DNA of 64,000 nucleotides from Sinorhizobium meliloti 4H41 (GCF_000375585.1 NZ_AQWP01000002.1:1-64000), one strand, 5' to 3'. Counted from the stretch's first letter, positions 9,461 through 18,040 are shown. Notes: a model not told the origin generated them from the sequence alone. Program-made: numbers and translations.

Positions 9461-9652
9461 TTCCCCTCTTGTCCAACCCGGACACCTAGGTGACAGGTCT
9501 TACCTGAGGTAACTTCCACCGATGCCGGACGTCAGGTTGCCAGAGCCCGGGCGATGCCGCGGCTCGGCGCGCTTGCCAAAAAAGCTGATTTGAGAGAAAG
9601 TTTTAGTCTGACCCGTTCGAGGTCTGGGCAACTCCCGCGAGTGGAGAAAAAC

Positions 9653-9817
9653 ATGCCTGTTAAATCTTTGGTGGCAGCCGTAATTTTTTCCCTCTTCGCC
9701 CTTTCGGGGTGCGCCAGCACAGGCTCGACCAACACGACCTATACCCAGTGGTACGGGCCCTATCCCGAGCCTGAATTCGACGTTCTTACGCCGGGCGGAC
9801 TGCGGCTTGCCTATTAG
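9653..9817 (+). CDS. Small lipoprotein, unknown function
   Basis: A 54-residue protein with a Sec signal and clear lipobox: MPVKSLVAAVIFSLFALSGC, with the cysteine at residue 20. The mature part is only about 35 residues (ASTGSTNTTYTQWYGPYPEP and on). GTGGAG at 9641-9646 is the ribosome binding site. It resembles other tiny rhizobial entericidin-like lipoproteins only in size and signal; no family is recognised. Confidence 0.7.
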   Translation: MPVKSLVAAVIFSLFALSGCASTGSTNTTYTQWYGPYPEPEFDVLTPGGLRLAY

Positions 9818-9978
9818 CATGGCATAGGCGAGCGACTGGGGCGGCCGCTGTAAGCCAAACATGCGAGAGCGTATCGCCCCCTGCCCCGACATTCCGAGCG
9901 ATCGCCAACGACACGCCGGATCGGAAGCGGGCAGGCATTCAGCAGCAAGCGGTATTCACGGAATTTTAGGCACTTGCG

Positions 9979-10019
9979 GAACACATATGGAACAGATAGG
10001 TTCTGTTCTTGATTTGTTT
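9979..10019 (+). promoter_or_regulatory. Two LexA (SOS) boxes upstream of lexA
   Basis: The alphaproteobacterial LexA site is a direct repeat GTTC-N7-GTTC (or GAAC-N7-GAAC). A perfect GAAC-acatatg-GAAC lies at 9979-9993 and a near-perfect GTTC-ttgattt-GTTT at 10005-10019. Both sit just upstream of the lexA start at 10040, consistent with autoregulation. Confidence 0.8.
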
Positions 10020-10039
10020 CGCGATTCTGGAGTGACGCC

Positions 10040-10756
10040 ATGCTGACCCGCAAGCAACAGGAATTGCTTCTGTTCATTCATGAACGAATGAAGGAATCCG
10101 GGGTTCCGCCGTCCTTCGACGAGATGAAAGATGCCCTCGACCTTGCCTCCAAATCGGGCATCCATCGTCTGATCACCGCACTCGAAGAGCGCGGGTTCAT
10201 TCGCCGGCTACCGAATCGCGCTCGAGCCCTCGAAGTCATCAAGCTGCCGGAGGCCTATGCCGGTGTTTCGCAGGTCCGCCGCGGCTTTTCGCCGAGCGTG
10301 ATCGAAGGCAGTCTGGGCAAGCCTGCGGCCCCGCCCCCCGCACCGAAACCGGCGCCCCCGGCCGAGATCGCGTCGGTCGCTGTTCCGGTCATGGGCCGCA
10401 TTGCCGCCGGCGTGCCGATTTCCGCAATCCAGAACAACATGCACGATATTTCCGTACCGGTCGAAATGATCGGCAGCGGCGAGCACTACGCTCTCGAGAT
10501 CAAGGGTGATTCGATGATCGAGGCCGGCATCCTCGATGGCGATACGGTGATCATCCGGAACGGAAGCACTGCCACCCCCGGGGATATCGTCGTCGCCCTG
10601 ATCGACGACGAGGAAGCAACTCTGAAGCGTTTCCGTCGCAAGGGCGCCTCAATTGCGCTCGAAGCCGCCAATCCGGCTTACGAGACGCGGATATTCGGTC
10701 CGGATCGGGTCAAGATCCAAGGCAGGCTTGTCGGCCTCATCCGGCGGTACCACTAG
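10040..10756 (+). CDS. lexA: LexA repressor
   Basis: A 238-residue SOS repressor. The N-terminal winged helix ([17 protein letters not shown] to about residue 65) is followed by an unusually long Pro/Ala-rich linker (residues 93-109). The peptidase domain has the cleavage site A123-G124 (RIAAGVPI), the catalytic Ser158 (KGDSMIEAG) and Lys196 (EATLKRF). RecA-stimulated autocleavage inactivates it. Two LexA boxes lie immediately upstream. Confidence 0.98.
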   Translation: MLTRKQQELLLFIHERMKESGVPPSFDEMKDALDLASKSGIHRLITALEERGFIRRLPNRARALEVIKLPEAYAGVSQVRRGFSPSVIEGSLGKPAAPPPAPKPAPPAEIASVAVPVMGRIAAGVPISAIQNNMHDISVPVEMIGSGEHYALEIKGDSMIEAGILDGDTVIIRNGSTATPGDIVVALIDDEEATLKRFRRKGASIALEAANPAYETRIFGPDRVKIQGRLVGLIRRYH

Positions 10757-10975
10757 CCTCCCGACCAGGTGTGCAGGCGTTTCCCACGGAAGTACGCAAT
10801 TTCAAAGCGTTAGAAGTGGGGCCATTGCGCCTTGGGGCGCTATGGCCACGCCTCCACAGAACCGAAGCCCTATTTATACAGAATAAAAAAGACCCTATTC
10901 CAAATGTACCCTCTTGCGGATTGCGGGCAATCATTCTAAATCCGCGCCACGATTTGAAAAATCGCAAATCGTAGA

Positions 10976-11049
10976 GGCCTCGTGGCGGAGTGGTGACGCA
11001 GAGGACTGCAAATCCTTGTACCCCGGTTCAATTCCGGGCGAGGCCTCCA
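10976..11049 (+). tRNA. tRNA-Cys (GCA)
   Basis: Acceptor GGCCTCG (10976-10982) pairs with CGAGGCC (11039-11045). The anticodon loop CTGCAAA gives GCA. The discriminator base is T (U73), a cysteine identity element, followed by an encoded CCA. T arm CCCCGGTTCAATTCCGGG. Confidence 0.97.
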
Positions 11050-11096
11050 AAAAATCCACCGCTATTCAGCTTTGTTGCCGACAAATCTTACCTCCG

Positions 11097-12176
11097 TCAG
11101 ACGAAGGCGAAATCCGCGCCCGCAAAGACGAAGTTGGCAGCGCTGAGGTCGGCGGCGTGGATGCCGATCAGAGTGACCTGATCGACGGTACCATTCAACT
11201 GCAGGACAGCGTTCCCGTCAGCATCGTTGCCGATGTTGGGCAAAAAATCAGCGAAGTCGTCGTAGCCATAGCCAGCGATTTGGATGACGTCCTTGTCCAA
11301 TTCAAAGTCGAAGATCTCATCCCGACCACTGTTTCGTGAAAACAGGAACTGATCGGCACCGGTCTCGACCGCGAAGGCTGCGGTCAGTCGACCATCGCCC
11401 CAGAGCTGATCGTTACCGGTGCCGCCGATCAAGAGGTCGTTCCCACCCGCGGTGTCCACGCCGACCTCTGCATCGCCATACAGGACGTCATTGCCTTTGC
11501 CTCCGTCGAGCAGGTCGTCGCCGCCACTGCCGCCACGTGAGAAAAGAATGTCTCCAACGAGAAAGTCATTGCCCGAATCACCATAGAGGTGGTCGTTCCC
11601 GCCAATCCCGGATTCCACGACGCCCTGGTCGAGGCCATCGCCGTAGAGCTTGTCATGGCCCTCTCCGCCCTGGAGTCGATCGTTCCCGCCAACGAAAAAA
11701 TCGCCCAGGGAGAAAGCGTCGCCCGAGAGAGTATCGTCTCCGGCGCCGCCGTCGAGCCAGTCGTCTCCACCACGTCCTCTGAGGCAATTGTAGCCATCGC
11801 CATAGAGTGTATCGTTGCCTTTGCCGCCCGAGAGACGATCATTCCCTCCGGCGACGATAGCGGAATCAATCGCATCGATCTGGAAGGCATCGCCGTACAG
11901 CGTGTCGTCGCCGGCGCCGCCGTCGAGCTGGTCGTCGCCACCACGCCCCTGATTGGAGATCGTCCAAGCGTCGCCGAAGAGCGTGTCGTTGCCCCCAAGG
12001 CCGTCAAGGCTGTCGCGGCCACCCTGCCCCGAAGACAGGAAGCCGCCGATTTCGGAGACTCCCAGGCTATTGCCGGTCGTGAACGGGTCTCCGAAGATAA
12101 TGTCCGGATCGTTCGTTCCGAAGATGTGGTTGTCCAGCCCGAGCCAAGGGGCGATGCCACCGATCAGATGCGCCAT
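11097..12176 (-). CDS. RTX-type calcium-binding repeat protein
   Basis: A 359-residue protein made almost entirely of glycine/aspartate-rich nonapeptide repeats (GGAGDDTLYGDA, GGKGNDTLYGDG, GGEGHDKLYGDG and relatives), about a dozen arrays that should form Ca2+-bound beta-rolls. The last 90 residues form a typical RTX tail (ADQFLFSRNSGRDEIFDFE, then a DKDVIQIAGYGYDDF segment), which usually carries the type I secretion signal. I chose the ATG at 12176, with GGAGAG 6-7 bases upstream. No ABC exporter, membrane fusion protein or enzymatic domain is encoded nearby, so any secretion would depend on a distant system. Confidence 0.88.
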   Translation of the reverse strand: MAHLIGGIAPWLGLDNHIFGTNDPDIIFGDPFTTGNSLGVSEIGGFLSSGQGGRDSLDGLGGNDTLFGDAWTISNQGRGGDDQLDGGAGDDTLYGDAFQIDAIDSAIVAGGNDRLSGGKGNDTLYGDGYNCLRGRGGDDWLDGGAGDDTLSGDAFSLGDFFVGGNDRLQGGEGHDKLYGDGLDQGVVESGIGGNDHLYGDSGNDFLVGDILFSRGGSGGDDLLDGGKGNDVLYGDAEVGVDTAGGNDLLIGGTGNDQLWGDGRLTAAFAVETGADQFLFSRNSGRDEIFDFELDKDVIQIAGYGYDDFADFLPNIGNDADGNAVLQLNGTVDQVTLIGIHAADLSAANFVFAGADFAFV

Positions 12177-12572
12177 TTTTCTCTCCACAGTGCTGTACAG
12201 TAAGCGATGCTCGTCTTGGGAAACCCGGACGGCCTTCGCGGCGCCGACTTCGTCGGGCCCCGTCGGAGTGACGAGCTAACGCTATGAAAATACGGACTTC
12301 CTACGGAAGACCGTTACACCCTTTTCCTGAAAGCGCTCCAATGTTGCCGAACGTGATGTTCCTGTCTATTGACCACTTTGGATTAACTACAAGTTGTACT
12401 TTGCGACCACACTCAGCGCCCGGATACTGGAAGAAGGACGAGCTCGCCCACGCTCCCGAAGACGTCCGCGAAGGGCGAAACCTCGAGGATCGTGTGGTCT
12501 CGTGATCGGCGGTTGTGATATAGCGGTCCCTCGGCCGGCCTCATCGGGAGGCGGCACTCGAAGCGCGACGTG
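12177..12572. other. 396-bp gap; one degenerate intergenic repeat
   Basis: No supported gene. The only recognisable element is the stretch CGTTACACCCTTTTCCTGAA (12312-12331), which recurs with two mismatches at 50837-50856. Confidence 0.5.
12312..12333 (+). repeat. Degenerate intergenic repeat, CTTTTCCT core
   Basis: CGTTACAC-C-CTTTTCCTG-A-AAG; the same 22 bases with two substitutions occur at 50837-50858, and related versions of the core occur at 28930-28971 and 55057-55103. All are intergenic. Confidence 0.55.
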
Positions 12573-12920
12573 ATGGATATTCCTTGGGGCTACATTCAGC
12601 GCCACTTCGACTGGCTCGGGCATGTGGTCGAGGGCTTCTGTATTGCAGCAGTCGTCGCCCTCCTGTTCATGGCGATTGCGCCGAGAAGGCTGGCGCTGAT
12701 CATCGGCCTCGCCTTCGCCATCGGACACTTCCACGGCCGCGAGAAACGTGATTTCGAGATCAGCGCAAAGCTGCCGCCGCCTCACCTGGAGGGCTATGAA
12801 ATGTGGAGGTGGAGTTGGGACCAGGCCACCGATTTCTGGCCGGTCGCTTTGGTCCTCGCCTGCGTCATTGTCGCCCTCCTGCCCAAACGACGTCGAAAGC
12901 CGCGCAATTCCGCCGACTGA
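12573..12920 (+). CDS. Two-span membrane protein, unknown function
   Basis: A 115-residue protein with hydrophobic segments at about 16-45 (VVEGFCIAAVVALLFMAIAP and LALIIGLAFAIGHFHGRE) and 90-107 (FWPVALVLACVIVALL), ending in a basic tail (PKRRRKPRNSAD). The DFEISAKLPPPHLEGYEMW stretch lies between. No family is recognised. The start could be ATG 12573 or the adjacent GTG 12570. It is convergent with the membrane protein gene at 12969-13250. Confidence 0.65.
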   Translation: MDIPWGYIQRHFDWLGHVVEGFCIAAVVALLFMAIAPRRLALIIGLAFAIGHFHGREKRDFEISAKLPPPHLEGYEMWRWSWDQATDFWPVALVLACVIVALLPKRRRKPRNSAD

Positions 12921-12968
12921 AATGCGCTGCATCCGGATGCTGGCGGAACTCTTCGCGAGGCCCACCTC

Positions 12969-13250
12969 TCAGGATCTGCCGGACGAGTTCGGCTTGCTGC
13001 GCCATCGGGCCCACCATACGGCCAGCTTGCGCCGCCGTCGGCGCATCGAGGGAATATCGTGCGAAAGCACGAGCAGGCCCAGAGGAACCATCCAGAAGCC
13101 CAGGATGGGCAGAAAACCGAGCAGACCGCCGAAGACGAGCAGAACGCCGATGAGCACGCGCAATGCCGGCGAGTTGGGCAGGCTCATCCGCCATTTGCCG
13201 AGCACGATCTCACGCGTCCTGGGATCGATGCCAAAATGCTTCTTCGCCAT
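12969..13250 (-). CDS. Small membrane protein, unknown function
   Basis: A 93-residue protein. After a polar start (MAKKHFGIDPRTREIVLGKW) come two closely spaced hydrophobic segments (residues 30-64, VLIGVLLVFGGLLGFLPILG then FWMVPLGLLVLS) and an Arg-rich region (MRRRRRKLAVWWARWR). The pattern resembles the short PGPGW/transmembrane family with a GFLPILGFWMVPLGL hairpin. AAGAAGAG precedes the ATG. Confidence 0.65.
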   Translation of the reverse strand: MAKKHFGIDPRTREIVLGKWRMSLPNSPALRVLIGVLLVFGGLLGFLPILGFWMVPLGLLVLSHDIPSMRRRRRKLAVWWARWRSKPNSSGRS

Positions 13251-13392
13251 CACTCTTCTTCCGTACCAATGACCCCACAGTTGGTGCCTTCTCCACAGGG
13301 CGGCAACCGCCTACCGACATTTTTTTTGAAAAACCGCTTGGCAAATCGGAAAAGCATTTGTATTAGCAGCCTCACTTCTGCGGCGCAGATGA

Positions 13393-13467
13393 TCCCTGGT
13401 AGCTCAGCGGTAGAGCACTCGACTGTTAATCGATAGGTCGCCGGTTCGAATCCGGCCCGGGGAGCCA
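13393..13467 (+). tRNA. tRNA-Asn (GUU)
   Basis: Acceptor TCCCTGG (13393-13399) pairs with CCGGGGA (13457-13463, one G-U). Anticodon stem-loop with CTGTTAA gives GTT. D arm GCTCAGCGGTAGAGC, T loop GGTTCGAATCC, encoded CCA at 13465-13467. Confidence 0.98.
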
Positions 13468-13475
13468 GTTTCCAA

Positions 13476-13508
13476 AGCCCTGCATCTCACGGTGCGGGGC
13501 TTTTTCTT
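13476..13508 (+). terminator. Rho-independent terminator after tRNA-Asn
   Basis: AGCCCTGCA (13476-13484) pairs with TGCGGGGCT (13493-13501, one G-U) across an 8-base loop, followed by TTTTTCTTT. Confidence 0.85.
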
Positions 13509-13509
13509 T

Positions 13510-13843
13510 GAGTATTTTCAAGTGCTTAACCGATCATGTAAATGCACCAAGCCTCTAAAAGGTTCGGTGCTGGCTTGCTTTTTGGTTACATTTTGGCTGC
13601 TTTGCGGACCACACAGGCCGGCAAACGGGGAATTCATAGGGTCCGAAGATATTCCGCGTTACGCAATGAGAAACGCCGCAAGCGGCATCTATCGCTATTA
13701 TCGCCGCGTGCCGAGCTGCACACGAACTATCACGCGGCATGGGAGAAGGCGCGGATCAGGAGACGAACGCCACGAAAGGCGGAACGCGACCTCCCTTTGA
13801 GCCGAAGACAAAGGAGGTCCAGCAGGCGACGCTCTTTTGAGCG
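13510..13843. other. 334-bp gap after tRNA-Asn, lower GC, no supported gene
   Basis: The stretch is noticeably richer in A+T than its surroundings, with open frames on both strands but no ribosome site or recognisable protein. The position directly 3' of a tRNA gene is a typical integration spot. I saw no integrase and no repeat of the tRNA 3' end. Confidence 0.4.
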
Positions 13844-14017
13844 TTATTTCTTGCCGAGATATTCCATCACTTTTTCGCGGTTCGGCCCAGCTTCACGGAT
13901 CGCCGTCAACGCCTTCTGCCGCGTCACCTTCGCCGTTCTCATGAGGTAGGCCACCTCGTGCTCCTGCTCGGAAACGAGCTCGCCGTCGCGGCCTTTCTTC
14001 TTCGGATTATCTGCCAT
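13844..14017 (-). CDS. DUF3606-type small protein
   Basis: A 57-residue charged protein beginning MADNPKKKGRDGELV, then VAYLMRTAKVTRQKALTAIR and REKVMEYLGKK. The HEVxYL..K..vs..ka..ai...G.nR..v..yL pattern is that of DUF3606, a small helical domain of unknown function common in rhizobia and found in general-stress gene sets. Another small gene with a similar MADN start lies 20 bp upstream on the same strand. Confidence 0.75.
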   Translation of the reverse strand: MADNPKKKGRDGELVSEQEHEVAYLMRTAKVTRQKALTAIREAGPNREKVMEYLGKK

Positions 14018-14037
14018 GCTTTCCTCTCATCGACGGT

Positions 14038-14232
14038 CTACCACGAGCCGCCGGACAACCATCTATTGCTGAGATAGTCCTTCGCTTTCACCCCGGCAGG
14101 GTTTCCTTCACGGAGGGCCTCCTGCACCATCCTTCTCCTATAGGCCGCACTTTTCTCATCACTTGCGACCCCATGCCCCTCAGTGGAAACGACATCGCGG
14201 TCACGATCCGGCTCCTTGTCATTATCTGCCAC
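14038..14232 (-). CDS. Small hydrophilic protein, unknown function
   Basis: A 64-residue, highly charged protein (MADNDKEPDRDRDVVSTEGH at the N-terminus, ending KDYLSNRWLSGGSW). No family recognised. It shares the MADN start and strand with the DUF3606 gene that follows it, so the two may be one transcript. GGAGAAAT lies upstream of the ATG. Confidence 0.55.
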   Translation of the reverse strand: MADNDKEPDRDRDVVSTEGHGVASDEKSAAYRRRMVQEALREGNPAGVKAKDYLSNRWLSGGSW

Positions 14233-14554
14233 TCTATTTCTCCATGTACTTAGATGAAGAATAGGAGCGGATCACGCTTCGGCAAGGGCGGGCTTATGAC
14301 GCGTCTCTGGGTGATGTCGTTGTCCGGGGCGCGCCGTCGACCGGTAGCATTTCACTATCCGTATCAGGGACGTCCACGGCTCAATCAGTGCCTCGATGTT
14401 CTCAGCTTCAGATGTCCTCTTTGCTCAATTCAACTCGAGGTCCGGCGCGGCATTCCTGCTGCGCCGGGCTTTTGCATTCGATGAGCCCCGCATCAACACC
14501 GCAACTGAGCGCGGTCTCGCCGGCTGGCCTCGTGCTGGCCGGACATGTCGCCTC
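14233..14554. other. 322-bp gap holding one terminator-like hairpin
   Basis: No convincing gene. Apart from the hairpin at 14442-14474 nothing is recognisable; the position of the terminator on the plus strand, with no plus-strand gene before it, leaves room for a small untranslated RNA. Confidence 0.35.
14442..14474 (+). terminator. Rho-independent terminator, plus strand
   Basis: CCGGCGCGGCA (14442-14452) pairs with TGCTGCGCCGG (14457-14467, one G-U) with a TTCC loop, followed by GCTTTTGC. No plus-strand gene is obvious upstream. Confidence 0.6.
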
Positions 14555-15397
14555 TTACTTCAAGCGCTCGAGGAGTTCCTGCGCCACGGCGGGGGCCGAG
14601 GCCGGATTTTGGCCCGTGATCAGTTCCCGATCGGTGACGACATGCGCGCTGAAGGGCGCATCGGACTGACTATAGCGAGCACCTGCTTGCGTGAGAGCAT
14701 CCTGCGGATAGAACTTCATCGCGCCGCCGCCGAGCAATCCCTTTGCCAGTTCCTCTTCCTCATTGCTGATCACAGTCAGGTTGTAGCCGGCATAGATCCA
14801 TTCACGGTCTGCTTTCGCTGCGCCTTCGGTTTCGAGCTGTGTGGTGAAAGCCTTCGGGTCCCGCAGGGTCGAGATGAGCGCGATGGGCCCATGGCAGGCG
14901 AGCGCGGTCGTCTTGCCCTGTTCATGGAAATGCGTCAGCAACTTGCCGAGCTCAGGGCTGACAAGAAGATCCTGCATCGGGGCATGGCCGCCAGGGACAT
15001 AGACCGCGTCGAAATGGTCGTAGCCGATCTGCTCGACCCGCGCGAGACTGATTACGGGCGAGGCAGTGTCAGACAGCAAGCCGATTTCCTCAAGCTGCGC
15101 TTCGCTCGCCTTCATCGCAGCTTCGTCTCCGCCGAAATACATCTTGTCGATAGAGGTTTTGTCGATGGACGGCGCCGTGCCCTTGGGGGTGGCGAAGGTG
15201 ATCTCGTGACCGGCATCGAGCAGCGCCTCGACCGGCTGCATCAGTTCGTTGAGGTAAAAGCCGGTCTGGAAGACCTTGCCGTCCTTCAGGTCGAGATGGT
15301 CTGAATCGGAAAGAACGACCAGCACGTTTGCTGCATGGGCGCTGGCGGCGCTGAAACCGAGGGCAAGGGTGATGGCGAGGCGACGCAGGTATTTCAT
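14555..15397 (-). CDS. Secreted DJ-1/PfpI-family protein
   Basis: A 280-residue class I glutamine amidotransferase-like protein of the DJ-1/PfpI/Hsp31 superfamily. A Sec signal (MKYLRRLAITLALGFSAASA) ends near residue 22. The nucleophile elbow is TALACHGPIAL with Cys near residue 168, preceded by DAVYVPGGHAP. Hsp31-like members act as glyoxalase III, deglycase or chaperone; a periplasmic version is less usual. It is the last gene of a minus-strand run behind an ABM-domain gene and an SDR. Confidence 0.87.
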   Translation of the reverse strand: MKYLRRLAITLALGFSAASAHAANVLVVLSDSDHLDLKDGKVFQTGFYLNELMQPVEALLDAGHEITFATPKGTAPSIDKTSIDKMYFGGDEAAMKASEAQLEEIGLLSDTASPVISLARVEQIGYDHFDAVYVPGGHAPMQDLLVSPELGKLLTHFHEQGKTTALACHGPIALISTLRDPKAFTTQLETEGAAKADREWIYAGYNLTVISNEEEELAKGLLGGGAMKFYPQDALTQAGARYSQSDAPFSAHVVTDRELITGQNPASAPAVAQELLERLK

Positions 15398-15451
15398 CGT
15401 CTGTCTCCGGATGCTTGAAAATTGCGTTGTCAGGAGTGTGCTGCGGCTGTG

Positions 15452-15754
15452 TCAGCCGGCGATCTTCGCCAGCCGATGCAGCGAGAAATCGGCGAAATAG
15501 TCGCCGACGCCGCTGGCCAGAAACCGCTGCATGGCAGCGCCTTCCATGTGGGCACGCCATTGTGCTTCGCTCTCCCAGCTTTCGACGAAGATGCGAATGC
15601 GGCCGTCATCGAGGGACTGGTGCAGTTCGTAGCGCAGGCAGCCGTCCTCCATGAGAGTCTCGGCGACGAGCTTTTCCTGGGCAGCCCCAAGGGCCGCCTC
15701 CTTGCCGGCTTTGGCGGTAGTCATGGCAATGACGGTGAGCGGAGAATTCGACAT
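15452..15754 (-). CDS. ABM-domain (YgiN-like) putative monooxygenase
   Basis: A 100-residue antibiotic-biosynthesis-monooxygenase domain protein. The ferredoxin-like pattern LTVIAMTTAKAGKEAAL ... CLRYELHQSLDDG ... FVESWESEAQWRAHM is clear. Such dimeric cofactor-free proteins oxidise quinol-like substrates or act with quinone reductases. I chose the ATG at 15754, 13 bp after the SDR gene stop, and it lies 54 bp before the DJ-1 gene, so the three are probably one operon. Confidence 0.85.
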   Translation of the reverse strand: MSNSPLTVIAMTTAKAGKEAALGAAQEKLVAETLMEDGCLRYELHQSLDDGRIRIFVESWESEAQWRAHMEGAAMQRFLASGVGDYFADFSLHRLAKIAG

Positions 15755-15767
15755 CGGACACGCTCTC

Positions 15768-16559
15768 TCAGGCAATCGTATTGACGAGGCCACCCTCGGC
15801 GCGCAGTGCTGCGCCGTTGGTGGCCGACGAACGCGGGCTGGCGAGATAGGTGACGAGGTTTGCCACTTCTTCTGCCTCCACCATCCGCTGCAGTATCGAA
15901 GCGGAGCGCGCAGTGGCGAAGAATTCTGCCTCGATCTCTTTGATCGGAGCGGAAGGATCGGTGGCCTGGCTGCGCAGGAAGGTCTCGATGCCTTCCGAAC
16001 GGGTCGGCCCCGGCAGCACCGCGTTCACCGTGACGTTGGTGCCGCGCGTCAATTGCGCCAAGCCGCGCGAGACGGAGAGTTGCGCGGTCTTGGTGGTCGC
16101 GTAATGAATCATGTCGGGCGGGATGGCGAGGCCGGACTCGCTTGAGATGAAGATGATCCGACCCCAGTTCTGCTCCAGCATGCCAGGCAGGTAAGCGCGC
16201 GACAGGCGTACGCCGCTCATCACGTTAACCTCGAAGAGATGGCTCCAGTCAGCATCGGTGATGGCGCCGAAGTCCTTGCTTTCGTAAATGCCAAGATTAT
16301 TGACCAGGATGTCGACCGACGGGGCGGCCTTGGCGATGGTCGCTGTGCCATCAGTGGTGGCAGCGTCTGCGAGAACGCCGGCAACGGATTCCCCGCCCGA
16401 CGTCTTGATGTCGGTGATGGCTTTGTCGAGCTTCGGCCGGTCGCGACCGGTGATGATCACATTCGCGCCTTCGCGGGCGAGCGCGCGGGCGATTTCGAGC
16501 CCGATACCAGCGGTGGCGCCGGTAACGAGCGCGGTTTTATCGGTCAGTTGCAAATCCAT
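15768..16559 (-). CDS. Short-chain dehydrogenase/reductase
   Basis: A 263-residue classical SDR. The cofactor motif TGATAGIG is near residues 13-20, with VNNLGIYESK in place of the usual NNAG and the catalytic S...Y-x-x-x-K at ISSESGL..MIHYATTKTA. R at position 37-38 (ITGRDR) suggests NADP(H). The start MDLQLTDKTAL at 16559 is preferred; the longer frame adds 10 poorly supported residues. First gene of the operon with the ABM and DJ-1 genes and divergent from a LysR regulator. Confidence 0.9.
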   Translation of the reverse strand: MDLQLTDKTALVTGATAGIGLEIARALAREGANVIITGRDRPKLDKAITDIKTSGGESVAGVLADAATTDGTATIAKAAPSVDILVNNLGIYESKDFGAITDADWSHLFEVNVMSGVRLSRAYLPGMLEQNWGRIIFISSESGLAIPPDMIHYATTKTAQLSVSRGLAQLTRGTNVTVNAVLPGPTRSEGIETFLRSQATDPSAPIKEIEAEFFATARSASILQRMVEAEEVANLVTYLASPRSSATNGAALRAEGGLVNTIA

Positions 16560-16656
16560 GACGTGGCTCCTGATTGTGTCCGAATGCAATCTATGATCTG
16601 AGAGCCCGAGGAACTATTGCCGCCGCTGGACATGCACCTGTGAATGGAGATCATCA

Positions 16657-17625
16657 GTGCCGCGCATTTTGATGGAACGCTCTGGCGAGATGGAGGTGTT
16701 TACGCGGGTGGTGCAGGAGGGCGGCTTCTCGGCAGCCGCGCGCAGCCTCGACATCACGCCATCGGCAGTCAGCAAGCTGATCGCGCGTCTGGAGGCAAGA
16801 CTTGGCACGCGCCTTCTGATGCGCACGACCCGCGCGCTAACGCTGACCGAAGAAGGCGAGGCTTATCATCACGCCGCGCTCAAGATCTTGCAGGCTCTGA
16901 ACGATGCTGATCAGGAAGCGTCGGGCGGCGCCGTTCGTGGCCGGCTTCGGGTGAACGCCACCATTCCGTTCGGCACCATGTTCGTGGCGCCGGCGATGCC
17001 CGCCTTCATCGCGCGGAACCCCGATTTGATCGTTGATCTCAGCTTCGCAGACGGTATCGTCGATCTCGTCGCGGAAAAGACCGACGTCGCCATTCGCATG
17101 GGCAACCTGCCGGACAGCGGCCTGATCGCGCGAAAGCTCGGTCAGAGCAGACGAGTGGTGTGCGCCGCGCCTTCGTACCTGGAACGCAAAGGAAAACCCC
17201 AGACGCCCGCCGACCTTGAGCGTCATGACTGCCTGACCTTCAACTTTCGCCGCGAGCGGCCCTCATGGCCCTTCCGGTGGGACGGCCGGGAGATCGCCCA
17301 GGCGGTCACCGGAAGCCTGGTCGTCAATAACGGTGAGACGATGAAGCAGGTGGTGCTGGCCGGAGCCGGCGTTGCACGGCTCGGGCTGTTTCACGTCGCC
17401 GCCGACATCGCCGCCGGAAGGCTCGTGCCTCTGCTCGAGGACTGCAATCCAGGTGATCTCGAACTGATCCACGCCATTTACGTTGGCGGTGGACCACTGC
17501 CGCATCGGGTTCGAGCCTTCATTGAATACATGATCGAGGCATTGGAAGAGTCACCCCTCCTGAGGGCGGGTCGTAACCATCTGAGCGTCCCACCATGCGG
17601 CCATGATGTCGCCTATAACGCCTAG
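16657..17625 (+). CDS. LysR-family transcriptional regulator
   Basis: A 322-residue LTTR. The winged HTH spans about residues 10-70 (FTRVVQEGGFSAAARSLDIT then PSAVSKLIARLEARLGTRLL), followed by the substrate-binding domain. It is divergent from the SDR-ABM-DJ-1 genes, with 97 bp between, the usual layout for a LysR and its target. The start is a GTG at 16657; the in-frame ATG at 16672 is an alternative. Confidence 0.88.
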   Translation: MPRILMERSGEMEVFTRVVQEGGFSAAARSLDITPSAVSKLIARLEARLGTRLLMRTTRALTLTEEGEAYHHAALKILQALNDADQEASGGAVRGRLRVNATIPFGTMFVAPAMPAFIARNPDLIVDLSFADGIVDLVAEKTDVAIRMGNLPDSGLIARKLGQSRRVVCAAPSYLERKGKPQTPADLERHDCLTFNFRRERPSWPFRWDGREIAQAVTGSLVVNNGETMKQVVLAGAGVARLGLFHVAADIAAGRLVPLLEDCNPGDLELIHAIYVGGGPLPHRVRAFIEYMIEALEESPLLRAGRNHLSVPPCGHDVAYNA

Positions 17626-17650
17626 GCGCTAGGTGGTAGTGCGGGGCCGT

Positions 17651-18040
17651 CTAGTCGAGGTCGGTCTGGATCCAATGCGGCGAATGGTGGACGTCTATGG
17701 TCTGTAAGCGCCCTGGTCCGAGATTTTCGAACCGGTGTGGGATGCCCGCCGGGCCAAACACAGCCTGACCGGCAGTCGCGTCGAGAACAGTGTCTCCAAC
17801 GAAAAAACGGGCCCGACCCTCGATCACGACAAACACCTCGTCATAGGGATGCACGTGAAGGCGTGGGCCTTCGCCAGTGCGGTTGGTGCCGTAGGCGAGC
17901 ACGGTCACCGGTGCTCCGAGTGCGTCGCCCGGCAAAGAGCCGCGCCAGGGACCTTCAGCACCCGGATCAAAAAGCGTTGCCTGAGCAGGCGCGCTTCCGC
18001 TTGGCCTGACCGAACTGACGTCGAAATCTTTGCGCGTCAT
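17651..18040 (-). CDS. Cupin-domain protein
   Basis: A 129-residue single-domain cupin. The first cupin motif reads GPRLHVHPYDEVFVVIEGR (HxH...E), the second GPAGIPHRFENLG. It should fold as a small metal-binding beta-barrel; the reaction is unknown. Convergent with the LysR gene. The ATG at 18040 (MTRKDFDVSSVR) is preferred over a start 12 codons earlier. Confidence 0.85.
   Translation of the reverse strand: MTRKDFDVSSVRPSGSAPAQATLFDPGAEGPWRGSLPGDALGAPVTVLAYGTNRTGEGPRLHVHPYDEVFVVIEGRARFFVGDTVLDATAGQAVFGPAGIPHRFENLGPGRLQTIDVHHSPHWIQTDLD

Noticed and set aside
10820..10847. Stem-loop after lexA (GGCCATTGCGCC / GGCGCTATGGCC)
   Set aside because: Good stem but no U-tract on either side; could be a chance palindrome, so not called a terminator.
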